Shown here: piece by piece, positions 1-9,850 of the stretch
Layout: every line of letters starts with the position of its first letter
Position numbering within the stretch: position 1 is the stretch's first letter
DNA from: Allacma fusca
Taxonomy: Eukaryota > Arthropoda > Collembola > Symphypleona > Sminthuridae
Assembly (NCBI GenBank): GCA_947179485.1
Contig: OX359245.1
Span: forward strand, 29,003,067-29,067,066
Direction of reading: 5' to 3'
DNA length: 64,000 bases
Made by a program: the position numbers and the translations under genes
Notes under the pieces: model-generated
What the model was told of the DNA's origin: nothing
What the model saw: the letters and a program-made list of their open reading frames with translations, nothing else
The model's database searches: none

Positions 1-764
1 ACTGGAAACAGTTTCAGCGTAGATATGTTAATTTCCTGCAGGTACTAAATCCTTTAGTAGTTCACATATGTAGTTTGGAAAGATGTGTACGTGTGCATAC
101 AATGGGATTAACTTTTAGTAGACATAATTTTAATTTATATTCCATAGTAATAGATATTACTATCCGTAGAATCAGGAAATCTAAGACTGAAAAATATGTA
201 TGTGATCCCATTAGACTTACGGAGAGATAAATTATTGACGGGATAAATTCAGAAATGAATGAGACTACGTTGTATGTGGAAAAAACTGGATGTTAAATAT
301 ATGTGCTAAAGTACGTATGATGGCAATAGACGTTCATATTCTGGGGTGCATGACACTAAACATTGTCCAGAGATAGAACTGAGTAAGTTTCGTGACTTGA
401 TTCCCTATGAATTTTCTCATGACTGTGTAAAGGTAAGGTTACCATGAATTATAAATTCATTATTATTTTATCGTTGGTTTGTTGCTACTAAAACAAAAAC
501 TCTTGCGAATATACAACATTATAAAAGTTACAGAAATAATTTTTAATATTATTTAATTCGTTATTTACTCATTCTATTTTATAAATGTGAGATAGGATAC
601 ATATCAATGTCTTTGGCGAAGAGGCAAAATGGTTTGGCTCCAGATGCATCTTCGAATATAAGCAAAACGGTAGGCATATGCAATCAGTCCTGGGCAGATT
701 AATTTGCAAAGTTTTGGGATAACATATTACGAATTAAATTTTTTTTCAAACTTTGAGGGGATTA
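1..764. other. gene-free stretch
   Basis: I see no supported gene here. At about 612-670 there is a partial match (a gaagaggcaaaatgg core followed by agcaaaacgg) to the arm of the inverted-repeat element at 1231-1572, so at least part of this stretch is decayed transposon. Confidence 0.5.
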
Positions 765-1165
765 TAGATTAAGGATTACACCTTTTTAGAACCTGATGGA
801 TTGGGATTACGGATCGCATTTTCAAAAAATATGTTCGGGGATTAGTAATGCTAGATCAATTAAATCAAATTCTTCACTGGGGATTAAAGCGCTGGATTGC
901 TTAACTCACACATACTTTCAGTAATACCGGATTACAAATTTGAGATTTTTGTTTTTGCACTCACCAGATTTAGCCGAAGTAGTTAATGTACATACATTTT
1001 TGGTTTCAAAAAATGCGTGTCAGGATCGCATGCTAAGGAATTTTTTCGGGATTAGGGGCTTACAGACTTGTTTTTTATGACTCCGGACTACCTATAAAGG
1101 ATTACGAGCCAAAAAACTTGAATTTGTGGTTACAGATTACATTTTGAACCTCGGGTTAAGATTAC
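765..1165. repeat. degenerate GGGATTAC motif array
   Basis: The motif gggattac or close variants (ggattaca, ggggatta, ggattacg) recurs about ten times in 400 bp at irregular spacing. It resembles the motif-filled arms of other elements in this window, but I could not find a mirrored second arm or a target duplication. It may be one arm of a broken element. Confidence 0.45.
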
Positions 1166-1230
1166 TTACTGGAAGTTTCTACACAGCAAATTTCCTATAC
1201 GGTGGTTGCCTCCTTGGTGGCATTCCTTTT

Positions 1231-1572
1231 ATATCGTCGCTGAAGAGGCAAAATGGACTAAGTGCAATTTCGAATAGAAGCAAAATGGTCTACATGACTT
1301 TTTCCTTAAAGGCAAAACGGAATAGTTGCAAGCTTTCCTGAAAGCAAAATGAACTACATGCAGTTTTCACTAAAAGCAAAATGGTCTACATGCGTGTATA
1401 CTTTCATAATGTATGTAGACCATTTTGCTTTTAGACGAAATTGCACTTATTCCATTTTGCTTTTAAAACTTGATGCATCTATTCCATTTTGCATTTAGTA
1501 AAACTGCATGTAGACCATTTTGATTTTAATCCAAAATGCATGTATTCCATTTTGCCTCTTCAGCGACGATAT
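1231..1572. mobile_element. MITE-like element with 27-bp perfect terminal inverted repeats
   Basis: Positions 1231-1257 and 1546-1572 are perfect inverted repeats (outer part ATATCGTCGCTGAAGAGG). Between them the word AAAATGG, usually as aaaatggtctacatg or gcaaaatgga, recurs several times in one orientation in the left half and in the opposite orientation in the right half, so the whole 342 bp can fold back. There is no coding capacity. No clear target duplication was found; the superfamily is undetermined. Confidence 0.8.
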
Positions 1573-1673
1573 TGGCATCATTAAATTTTCTCCGGGATTG
1601 AGTACACAATATATTGTGGTAAGATGTAGTGGCATCTCCATATATGGACAGGTATTTTGCCTTCCCTTGGAAA

Positions 1674-2518
1674 TAGTGTTTCTGTCGGGCTAAGATTGGG
1701 AACTTGCAATTGCAATTTTCATTGATAAAGTAAGTACCTGTAATGCCGTTACCTGTACTTGCAAAAATGCGTCAAATAATATTATGCAAATAATCGAAAT
1801 TGAACTTGCAATTGCAATTAGTTCATAAGTTACTTGCTGTTGGTAATTACCATAAGGTAGTTGCAAAAACATTTGAATACAATTATTCCGATAAATACAA
1901 TTTTAAGTGCAATTGCAATTGCAAGTTAGCTGATATTCTGTATTTTTGATTAGCATATGTATATATAACAACTGTTCCCTTTATTTTATCACATAAAATG
2001 ATCAACACAAATCATACTTCAGTTAATATTCTCTACAAGGGATGATTAACGGACCAGGAAATTGTGGTCCTGACAGACTAATTTTGTGTAAATGAGTTCA
2101 TTTTGATACTAATCGAAAATGTACATATTGGCTCCTCACCGACGAAATTGTACAGTAACTTTACTCCTTGAGATAATACTCGTTATTATTATGTACATTA
2201 CAGTTATTAGAGTGGAATGACTTATTGATGCATTTCTTGGAATTTTGCGCTGAAATTCGAAACGGTTGCAAGTTGGTAAGTATTTTTTAAATTGCAACTT
2301 TTTGCAGTGCAAGCAGTTGTAATTGAATTTTTTCCAATTTCAGTTGTGCTTAACCGGTAATTGTGAATATTTAATGTTTTTGTAATTGCAATATAAGTAG
2401 ACAGAAATTGCACTTGCACCGATAATTGCAATTCCCTGATGTAAAATACCCGCAATTGAACCGAACCTGCAAGTTCAATTAGTAGTTGCGGTTAACTTGC
2501 AATTGACAGGAAACACTA
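1674..2518. mobile_element. hAT-like non-autonomous element, TTGCAATT motif arms
   Basis: The ends are TAGTGTTTCTGTC on the left and the inverse of TAGTGTTTCCTGTC on the right. They are flanked by 8-bp direct repeats differing at one base (cttggaaa at 1666-1673, cctggaaa at 2519-2526). The arms are packed with degenerate cttgcaattgcaatt words (for example 1700-1720, 1805-1820, 1905-1925, 2400-2515). An 8-bp target duplication with YAG-type ends is typical of the hAT superfamily. There is no transposase ORF, so it would need a transposase in trans. Confidence 0.75.
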
Positions 2519-2605
2519 CCTGGAAACCACTTGACAGGAAATTCACTGCATTGAATACACCCTGATTAACGCAATACGGATGCAATTTATGTCCAACACT
2601 GCAAG

Positions 2606-2690
2606 CAGGGTTGCACAATTGAAAATGCCATGGCATTTTCCTGGCATTTTGGGCATTTTCATGTCATGGCATTTTGGGCATCTATGATAC
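2606..2690. repeat. GGCATTTT motif array
   Basis: A short array of ggcattttgggcattttc-type words follows a CAGGGTTGCACAA start at about 2609. The same cagggttgcac sequence forms the right end, inverted, of the element nested at 15846-16509. This looks like one arm of another motif-rich element cut off by its neighbour. Confidence 0.5.
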
Positions 2691-2701
2691 TTTGGGCCAT
2701 A

Positions 2702-3566
2702 CTTGCAGTCGTTCAGTTCATAAAGTGATGAACTGAACTGAACTTGCCCTTATTTTCATTGTTATTGAACGAACTTGAACGAACTAGCTAAATGCAAAAT
2801 TTTGATTGAATGAATTTGAATTGAACTCAGCAGAACTTATTTTGAACGTGAACGAACGTTCATCATACGTTCAAGTAACAAACTGAACTGAATTGAACTT
2901 AAGTCAGGATTTGAATACAAGCTTATACATTCGTGAACACAAAACGAATAATATCTATCTCTAAATTGCATGACCATATATTTTATTGTTGTAATCTCAA
3001 AAGTCATCACCCTGGTTTTTGATTATCCATTTCAATGACTTTAAATTACAAATCAAAGAAATAGCTTACAAGCAAACCGGATTTTACATTCAATAACGCA
3101 TATTCGGGACATTTTGGACGAAGTTGTATGAATTAAAAAGCACACTAGTTGTAAACATAGTTATATGATTTATTATATTGGAACTAACTGCTTTCAAAAC
3201 ACCGGAGTTTTGAAAACAGTTATTTAAACAGTCATGTAGCGAAAAATCGGGCTTCAGTCAAAGTCGGTTATAAAAACAAAACTAAATGTCACTTAAATAT
3301 ATCATAAATGATTTGAACTAATTGACACGCTAATGACAGATAAAGCGAACTAAACTGAACGATCGAAAGTATATAATGAATTGAATTGAACTTTGAAAAA
3401 ATACTTCAAGGGTGAACTGAACTGAAAGTAACGACTGGAAATTACGTAATGAATTGAACTGAACTACGACATGCTTTTGACAAGAGGAACTGAACTTAAC
3501 TGAACGGCACGAAAACTTTTGAGATGTGAATGGAACTGAATTTGAACTTTGGACCAAAACTGCAAG
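2702..3566. mobile_element. inverted-repeat element with GTTCAGTT arms, copy 1
   Basis: The ends are CTTGCAGTCGTTCAGTT and the inverse ending ACTGCAAG, each next to TA (2700-2701, 3567-3568), compatible with a TA target. Both arms consist of degenerate gttcagttc / gaactgaac words. The first 90 bp recur almost unchanged at 15764-15850, showing that this is a dispersed family. There is no coding capacity. The superfamily is uncertain. Confidence 0.65.
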
Positions 3567-3773
3567 TATAAATAAAACGTTTACAGTCAAGCATGATAGT
3601 GAGTTTTAACTAAGGAGGATTAAAAGGTGTACAAATATATGTAATTATACCTGACAACAGAAAACAATCAATTTCATCTACGGACGTCCAAATATATCTT
3701 TATTTTTATTTATGGTATTGTACTGATCTACCAAATACTTAAATTGACGTGTACTGTATTATTCAGTACGTAC

Positions 3774-4641
3774 TAGGGTTGGTCATATCGTTAACTTTTG
3801 AAATATCGTTAATATCGTTATCGTCCATAAATATAAACCCGATAACGATATGCTAGAACGATAAAAACGATACAAAATATAAATTGAAATAACAAGGAAC
3901 TTAAGCAGTAAAAAGTATTCGATAAATATTTAATTGATTAAAAGTTACATAAGCAAGTCGAAATTATGCTTCAGTTTCACTTATTCACTTTTCCAAATGA
4001 TTGTTTAACCATTCCTTCTAGTGCTCGGACCAATTCAATTCTGAATTGGAAATTTTCGGTTCAGTTCAATTCAATTCACTACTTTTTTAATTTAATTCAA
4101 GAAAGTGAATCGAATTATTCAATTCATAACTTTGAATTGAACGTTGTCCTTGAATTAAAGCTCAATCATTCTGCCCCAAATATTTTAGCAACAAACTAAC
4201 CGTTTACAAACTCTCCCGATACTCCAAATAACGAATTGTTCCCTTATCTTAACTTACTTCTGTTGTAGACTTCGAAAATACTGCTGTCGTTTTTAGAAAG
4301 CGTATTCTTTAAGTTTATCGGCGGAAACCGTTGTTTTCAATTTAGTTCAGAATTTTGAACTAAAATGAATTGAACTAGTTTTTACTGAACGGAATTGGGA
4401 AAAAGCTGAACTGAATTAAACCATTCCGAACACTCCTTCCGGTTAAGATGACTTTCTAGGGCATGAAATGCGTCAGATGGCCCCAGCATGCAATTTTTGA
4501 CGATTATACCTTCTTAGAACGATATCAAAATTACACGATATATCGTGTAAAATATACGAGAATTATCGTAGCATATCGTTCCTCCAAATTAAACGATATT
4601 AGCGATAATATCGTATCGTTATATCGGTATGACCAACCCTA
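3774..4641. mobile_element. hAT-like non-autonomous element, CGATATCG motif arms, with a nested element
   Basis: The terminal inverted repeat is TAGGGTTGGTCATA at both ends, flanked by an exact 8-bp target duplication GTACGTAC (3766-3773, 4642-4649). The arms (about 3785-3880 and 4500-4625) are dense degenerate cgatatcgttaa words, mirrored. A second inverted-repeat element with aattcaattc motif arms and TAGTGCTCGG-like ends (about 4019-4434) sits inside, so insertions are layered. No ORF of a transposase is present. Confidence 0.85.
4019..4434. mobile_element. nested inverted-repeat element with AATTCAATT arms
   Basis: The left end tagtgctcgg and the right end ccgaacact are inverted partners (one mismatch), and mirrored arrays of attcaattcaatt / gaattgaac words lie just inside. 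The flanking bases attccttc and ccttccgg do not form a clean 8-bp duplication, so the boundary is approximate. It lies inside the element at 3774-4641. Confidence 0.5.
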
Positions 4642-4953
4642 GTACGTACTCACTTTTGTGGAAATCAACTCTAATCAGCACGACGTGTTAAGTTACTAAG
4701 GGGCGAAGCGCCACTATATAATGCAACATGATTAACTTTACGCTCCGCTGTCAATACTCTAAATTGTTTATAAAAATATCAGTAAGAGTCTTACTGGTCA
4801 TTAAAATGCTTAATATGCAACAAATATTGAAGCTTGCGGTACTATAAATGGTGCAATCTACTATGTTTATAGTGTTGCCTACTATATATTTGTGTAATGC
4901 TCTCAATACCTATATCTGTGTAGTGATTGTAATTTGCTCAGAAATAATTTGGT

Positions 4954-6844
4954 CTAATTATCCATTAAAAGGAAGTTGGTGGTGTTAACAACTAAAATAG
5001 AAGCCAATGTCAAGACCATTTCTCTGTCCACGTAATAATAACCCCTCATATTTGCTACTAAAGGACGAAATGTTCTCAGGCAAGCCCTAATGTATACATA
5101 GTCATTCCCATCCCAATGCGTCTGTTGATCCCATTCCTTCAGTACACGGGTGCTCCGAAAGTGAAACTCAGCCAGAAAGCTAAACGTTGACAAAAGCATC
5201 ATCACCAAGAAAATCCCAAGAAACCCCAATGCAAAGGACTCAATGCCAGACATTTTGATGGCAGCATATGTGCAATACACCACCATGCAGATCCCTAAAA
5301 TTTTGCAGAATGGAAAGATACTATAATTATATATTCGGTTAAGCATCATTATTTGAATTTGCATCTGACGATAAACTCGAAATTTGTTAATGGCTGTCCT
5401 CAGGTCGTCTGAGGACATATGATTGTGCCGATAGCTGAAAATATAAAGTATTCAGTTGAGATGAAACTTAAAATGTAATCATATATGTAAGTTGAATTTA
5501 AACTACTATAAACGTCCCAGATGCTTTTCTCACCTGAGATCATTGATGACGGTCATGAAGATTGCCAGAGCAGGGTAAAAGGTCGTGAATATAATGAAGG
5601 CCGATGAGTGAAATACATACTCAACGTAAGCAAAGAAGCAGGCAGAAAGTATGCGCCGTTGAAGAGACGGTGCCCCATCCAGTAATGACGTCAACTGTTC
5701 CGGGGATGTGGGTCTCAGAAATGAATTTATTGCCATTAGAACTGTTACAAAATTGCATGAGGAATATATTCCCTGAAGAATTAGACCAGTTATGACGATC
5801 AGCGATGGAATCTTTCCGTTCTTTTTTGAATACAATCCTGAAAACGTGTGGGAAACTGAATTTAGGATCATGCATTCAAATTCTTAAACTGAGTGAAAAC
5901 TATTCATTTTGAATTTACCACTGTAATTTGGACTTAGTTTTCAAAATTCGACATTTAAAAATATAGAAACGCTTTTCAATACAGCTGGGCAAATTGTTTT
6001 CCCCAGCTATAGGTCCAGATATACCTGAGCACTTGTGTCCATTTATCCAAATTTTTAATACTTTTAAGTACACTACCAATTTTTAGGTACGGGTACAATG
6101 ATTCGCACTTAGAGATACAAACAATTGGTGATATGTTATGGACGAACCATTGAGTGTGTCCTGGAAATGGTCCAGGTGAGCAATTTTCGTATTCATAAAA
6201 AGCATTACACCGAATCATAAGTTAAAATTAAAAAACTCTTCTACACGTGAATTTATTAAATCATAAAAGGTACTTGAGCTTCGACGTCAAACGGATTTCA
6301 AACATGACGTACTTCTTTCTACGTACATGTGTCTGTAATGTGGTAAATTTAAAATCTAGTTATCCGAAGATGCAACTAGTACATCTCAAACTTTTTTCAA
6401 GTTTGGGTATCAAGTATTCCAACATGAAATTACAAAATTACTTTGAAATTTTTCTGTGAAGTCGATGTACTGGTGACTGAAAACATATAATGTGTTTAAG
6501 TTTTGAATCACTCCGAAATGTACAACCAAGGATAAAGAAACATGTGCCGCCATGACTCGCATATAGATTTTCTGTGCATTGCTTCGAGTTGAATCAAGGT
6601 TGACTTGAAAACAACGGAAGTAAACAAAGAATGCGTAAGTAATGACAATGACCATGTTAATTCCCCACATCAACAATTTCCACCCCTCGGCTAACTCCAT
6701 TAAACGATCTTTTTTGTTCCAGCGGTATGGATGGCCTCCCAAAATTGCACCAAAATTGGTCGCTCTCACCAGGTGGTTTAATAACACTGTATTCAGAAGG
6801 TATCCATTCTGTTGTACAGTTAATCCGGGTTTGATGGTACTCAT
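4954..6844 (-). CDS. putative chemoreceptor-like multi-TM protein (gustatory-receptor type), several exons
   Basis: Several open blocks on the minus strand look like one spliced membrane protein. The first block (6844 to about 6420) starts with an ATG and contains a hydrophobic segment around residues 55-78 (WGINMVIVITYAFFVYF) and probably another near residues 95-110. A second, weaker block lies at about 6218-6025 and ends at a CAG/GTATAT donor. A third block (about 5882-5533) has two hydrophobic stretches and ends at a good G/GTGAG donor. The last block starts after a ttttcag acceptor near 5432, holds further hydrophobic stretches, and ends with stop at 4954. Size, TM density and the hydrophobic C-terminal helix just before the stop resemble arthropod gustatory receptors. 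Junction phases between blocks two and three did not resolve cleanly by eye, so the gene could be partly decayed. Family assignment is inference from architecture, not from a signature motif. Confidence 0.5.
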
Positions 6845-6899
6845 GCTTGGGGACGAGTAGGAACTTAGACGTGGAATAAGCAGACAATCGTCGAAACAG

Positions 6900-7254
6900 T
6901 GGAACTCAGATACTTCTCCGATAATTCAAAAAAATTGTTTCATTAGTAATATTTTTACATACCAATAAGAGCAATTTTTGCAGCAATAATCACTTTTCAG
7001 TGAATTTCTTTCAAATTCACGAAACAACTGAAAATTGATATATTGGTGAGAGTAACACAATGCACAAAAGAAGAGGAAGTAACTGGGCCAAAGTTAATTA
7101 ATATCTTCGTTTAATAAATACATATTCACAGCTAATAAACAAAAACACATTGACATTTAATCAAAGTAATCCTAAATTATGAATTACTTTAATGAAAATC
7201 ATTCGTTAAAACGTTTTCCTACAAATCAATATGGCAGCCCAAATAGGTGGATAG
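6900..7254. other. intergenic, nothing recognised
   Basis: This stretch between the chemoreceptor-like gene and the LTR retroelement shows no convincing ORF, repeat or RNA gene. It could contain the promoter of the minus-strand gene. Confidence 0.4.
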
Positions 7255-7258
7255 ATGT

Positions 7259-7493
7259 TGTGAGGGTGCACTCACAAGGCACTTATGTGTATATGGGTAG
7301 AGGTGTACTGTGTAGTGAGACTATATGGTGCGCTTGGCTAAGCATAATGTATTGCGGTAATTGTATGAATAAAGGGAGTGTCTTTACCTAACGCCCGAAC
7401 TGACTAGACCTAGTTTTTACTCTCTCTTATCATATTTTAATAATCATTGTTAGGTTCATAGTTTTAGGTTTGAGTGTTATAGTTAACCTCACA
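7259..7493 (+). repeat. 5' LTR
   Basis: The 235-bp direct repeat of 13890-14124 has short inverted ends (TGTGAGG/CCTCACA). It differs visibly from the 3' copy at only a base or so (for example gagtgtctttacc against gagagtctttacc). Confidence 0.95.
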
Positions 7494-7497
7494 TTTA

Positions 7498-7515
7498 TGG
7501 TGGAGGCGACGCGGT
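7498..7515 (+). promoter_or_regulatory. candidate primer-binding site
   Basis: TGGTGGAGGCGACG starts four bases after the 5' LTR, the position and TGG start expected for a site complementary to a tRNA 3' end. I could not assign the tRNA by eye. Confidence 0.5.
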
Positions 7516-8289
7516 TCGTTTTTTCCTATCCCCACTGCCAAGCGGGTGCCCAAAATTTTCTATATTTTTAATTCTTTTGTTGATTTTATTTTGTGTATGT
7601 AAAAGCTTGAGAGTAGTTGAAAAAAAGCCAACGCCCAAGACCCTGATAACAGAGGTTGGTAATAGGCAAAGGCGAGCGGAGACTCTTGTGAAGTCAGGTA
7701 CATATTTCGAGTTACAAGAGTTATGGTAAAGGCTTATTTTAACCTGTAAATTTGAGATTTTTATAAAAGTCAGGTTTTTTAGTCAAAAATATTAGTCCGG
7801 CTTACAGTTTTTAAATAAGAATAGCGTCAATTTTCAAGGTCAAAAGTGCTGGTACCTTAGCAATAAGGTAATGAGGATTTAATCGGTAAGGTAATTATCA
7901 TTGCGACATCGCACCCCCAGGAGGAACTCAGGAAGATTCCGGAGACTGGAAGGAAGTGCCGAAGAGTTGTAAGATTTTATTTTCCTATTTCTTTTATTAC
8001 TTTTTGCGTACAATTAAGAATTCTGAAAATAATTGAGTCATTATTGAAGGTCTTATTGTGAGTACTATGAGTGCATTCTAATTTGAATAAAGGGACAGCA
8101 GTTCTATTTTAGGTTGGAATCAGCACTCTTGGTCGCCAGCGAAGACTCTTTGTTCTTAAGTCGGGGTCATTTACCTTGGACTGGGAATAGAGGCTCGAGT
8201 TTTGGCGTTGTTTTGCAAATTGAATTTATTCAAAATCATCTTGTTAATTTTAATTTTGCATTTTTTAATCTAGCTTCCATCTCGTTAAC

Positions 8290-9669
8290 ATGGCTGATGC
8301 CGAAGGTGACCGAGAAGAAAAGCCAAGGCACGATGAAGACACTAAAGGTGATGGTAAAGAAGAGAATTGTTCTAGTGACTCAGAAGAGGAAATTCCAAAA
8401 TGGGCCCTCGAGTTTATGAAGTGGCAGCAGAAGCTATCGGGCAAAGCTAAGGTCAGTAAAAAGTTTAAAGATGACCCAAAGTCTTCAGAAGAGGCATACC
8501 GTAGGCTTGAGAAGTTCCGTAATGAGGTGAAGCCATACCGATCGGATGAAGATCCCCAGGATTTCGTGGAGCATGTTGAATACCATATGAGAAAAATGTA
8601 TCTTAACCATGAAATGATTGTAGGGGACCTACGACGGATGTTACAGGAATCTTCAGACAGAGCGGTTAAGGAATGGTATGGTGCACAAGCTTCTAAAATA
8701 AGGACATTTAGGAAGGAAAAGTCCAAGAGCCACGAGGAAGTTTGGCAATGGGTTAAAGGGGTTTTGTGTTCTAGATTTGATCACAAGAAGCGGAAAGCTC
8801 AAAAAGTGGCTAATCTGGATAATTTTAAATTTGACCCTAATGGAAATGCTGCTTCTTTTGTTACAGAATTGGAGAGGCTCAGTGGAGAGGTTGACCCATC
8901 AGTAACAGAAGAGGAGATCATAGCAAAAGCGAGAGGGAAACTACCACCTATGATGGCGGCGATAGCTTGCACCACTTCGAAAACCTTGGAAGAATTAAGG
9001 ACTAGTTTGGAAGGCTTGATGAAGGACCCAACAATTAATCCCGGTAGCAAAGGGAATAGTTCAAGTTTTTCTCGCTCATCCATTAGTCAAGCCCCGCAAG
9101 TAGTGGAACCTCCTATACGGTCCTTGAATGTAAACCAGTGCGAATATTGCTTGCGTCAGAACCACATAATGCTGATGTGTCGAGATCTGAAGAGAGACTG
9201 TCAGAACGGCAGGATGGACAAGCTTAAAGCTCTACTATTGCAGCAAGAATCGGGTGGATTAGGCAAGCCGACAGGACAAGAGCCAGTTCCGCCACAAACT
9301 AATTATATTGGTAATGGTCGGTCACATCCACAACAAACCCCTCCATCGAGCTATAGGGGTCAGATGCATCAACAACCAAGAAGTAATCCTGGACAAACTC
9401 AACAACCACCCGTATACGGTCAGAATACAAATTTTGATTATCATAATTGGCAACAAATGATGATGCCTCCGGGATATCCTCCTATGTATCCATACCCTGG
9501 TTATTATTACCCTCCCGTGGGAATGCCACAATATACACAACCCACATCCCAGCCACCGCAACAAGCTGCCTGGATGAGGGATAATCCAGGACCACGTAAC
9601 CAACAGTCGGGACAGTATCAAGTTCCGGCAAATCAAGCCACAAATAATCAGCAGCCTTCGGGAAACTGA
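8290..9669 (+). CDS. gag: Gag-like protein of the LTR retroelement
   Basis: An open frame of 459 codons starts at ATG 8290, about 800 bp after the 5' LTR. The N-terminus is highly acidic; residues about 70-250 are helical and charged as in capsid proteins. A CCHC zinc knuckle is visible as C284, C287, H292 and C297 (CX2CX4HX4C), the nucleic-acid-binding motif of retroelement Gag. The tail (about 320-459) is rich in Q, P, N, G and Y, with clusters such as PPGYPPMYPYPGYYYPP, suggesting a disordered, possibly self-associating region. The protein would be expected to bind element RNA and build virus-like particles inside the cell. The frame is uninterrupted, so this is the functional core left in the element. 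Confidence 0.85.
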   Translation: MADAEGDREEKPRHDEDTKGDGKEENCSSDSEEEIPKWALEFMKWQQKLSGKAKVSKKFKDDPKSSEEAYRRLEKFRNEVKPYRSDEDPQDFVEHVEYHMRKMYLNHEMIVGDLRRMLQESSDRAVKEWYGAQASKIRTFRKEKSKSHEEVWQWVKGVLCSRFDHKKRKAQKVANLDNFKFDPNGNAASFVTELERLSGEVDPSVTEEEIIAKARGKLPPMMAAIACTTSKTLEELRTSLEGLMKDPTINPGSKGNSSSFSRSSISQAPQVVEPPIRSLNVNQCEYCLRQNHIMLMCRDLKRDCQNGRMDKLKALLLQQESGGLGKPTGQEPVPPQTNYIGNGRSHPQQTPPSSYRGQMHQQPRSNPGQTQQPPVYGQNTNFDYHNWQQMMMPPGYPPMYPYPGYYYPPVGMPQYTQPTSQPPQQAAWMRDNPGPRNQQSGQYQVPANQATNNQQPSGN

Positions 9670-9850
9670 TAGGTCTGTCGTGCGGGGACGCACAGACCTA
9701 CCAGCCTCATGTCAATTTAAATCCTATTTATAATCCGGTGGGCATAGGGACGAACAATCCGAGGCCAGTGTGTGATGAACCTAGTGTGATTCAGGAAGCT
9801 ATCAGTCAGGAGGACTGGGTATTTAGTCGAGAGACAGACCAGACCACTGA

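Noticed and set aside
2697..3590. GTTCAGTT repeats as simple microsatellite
   Set aside because: The array is bounded by inverted ends, mirrored between arms, and its left end is shared with a second locus.
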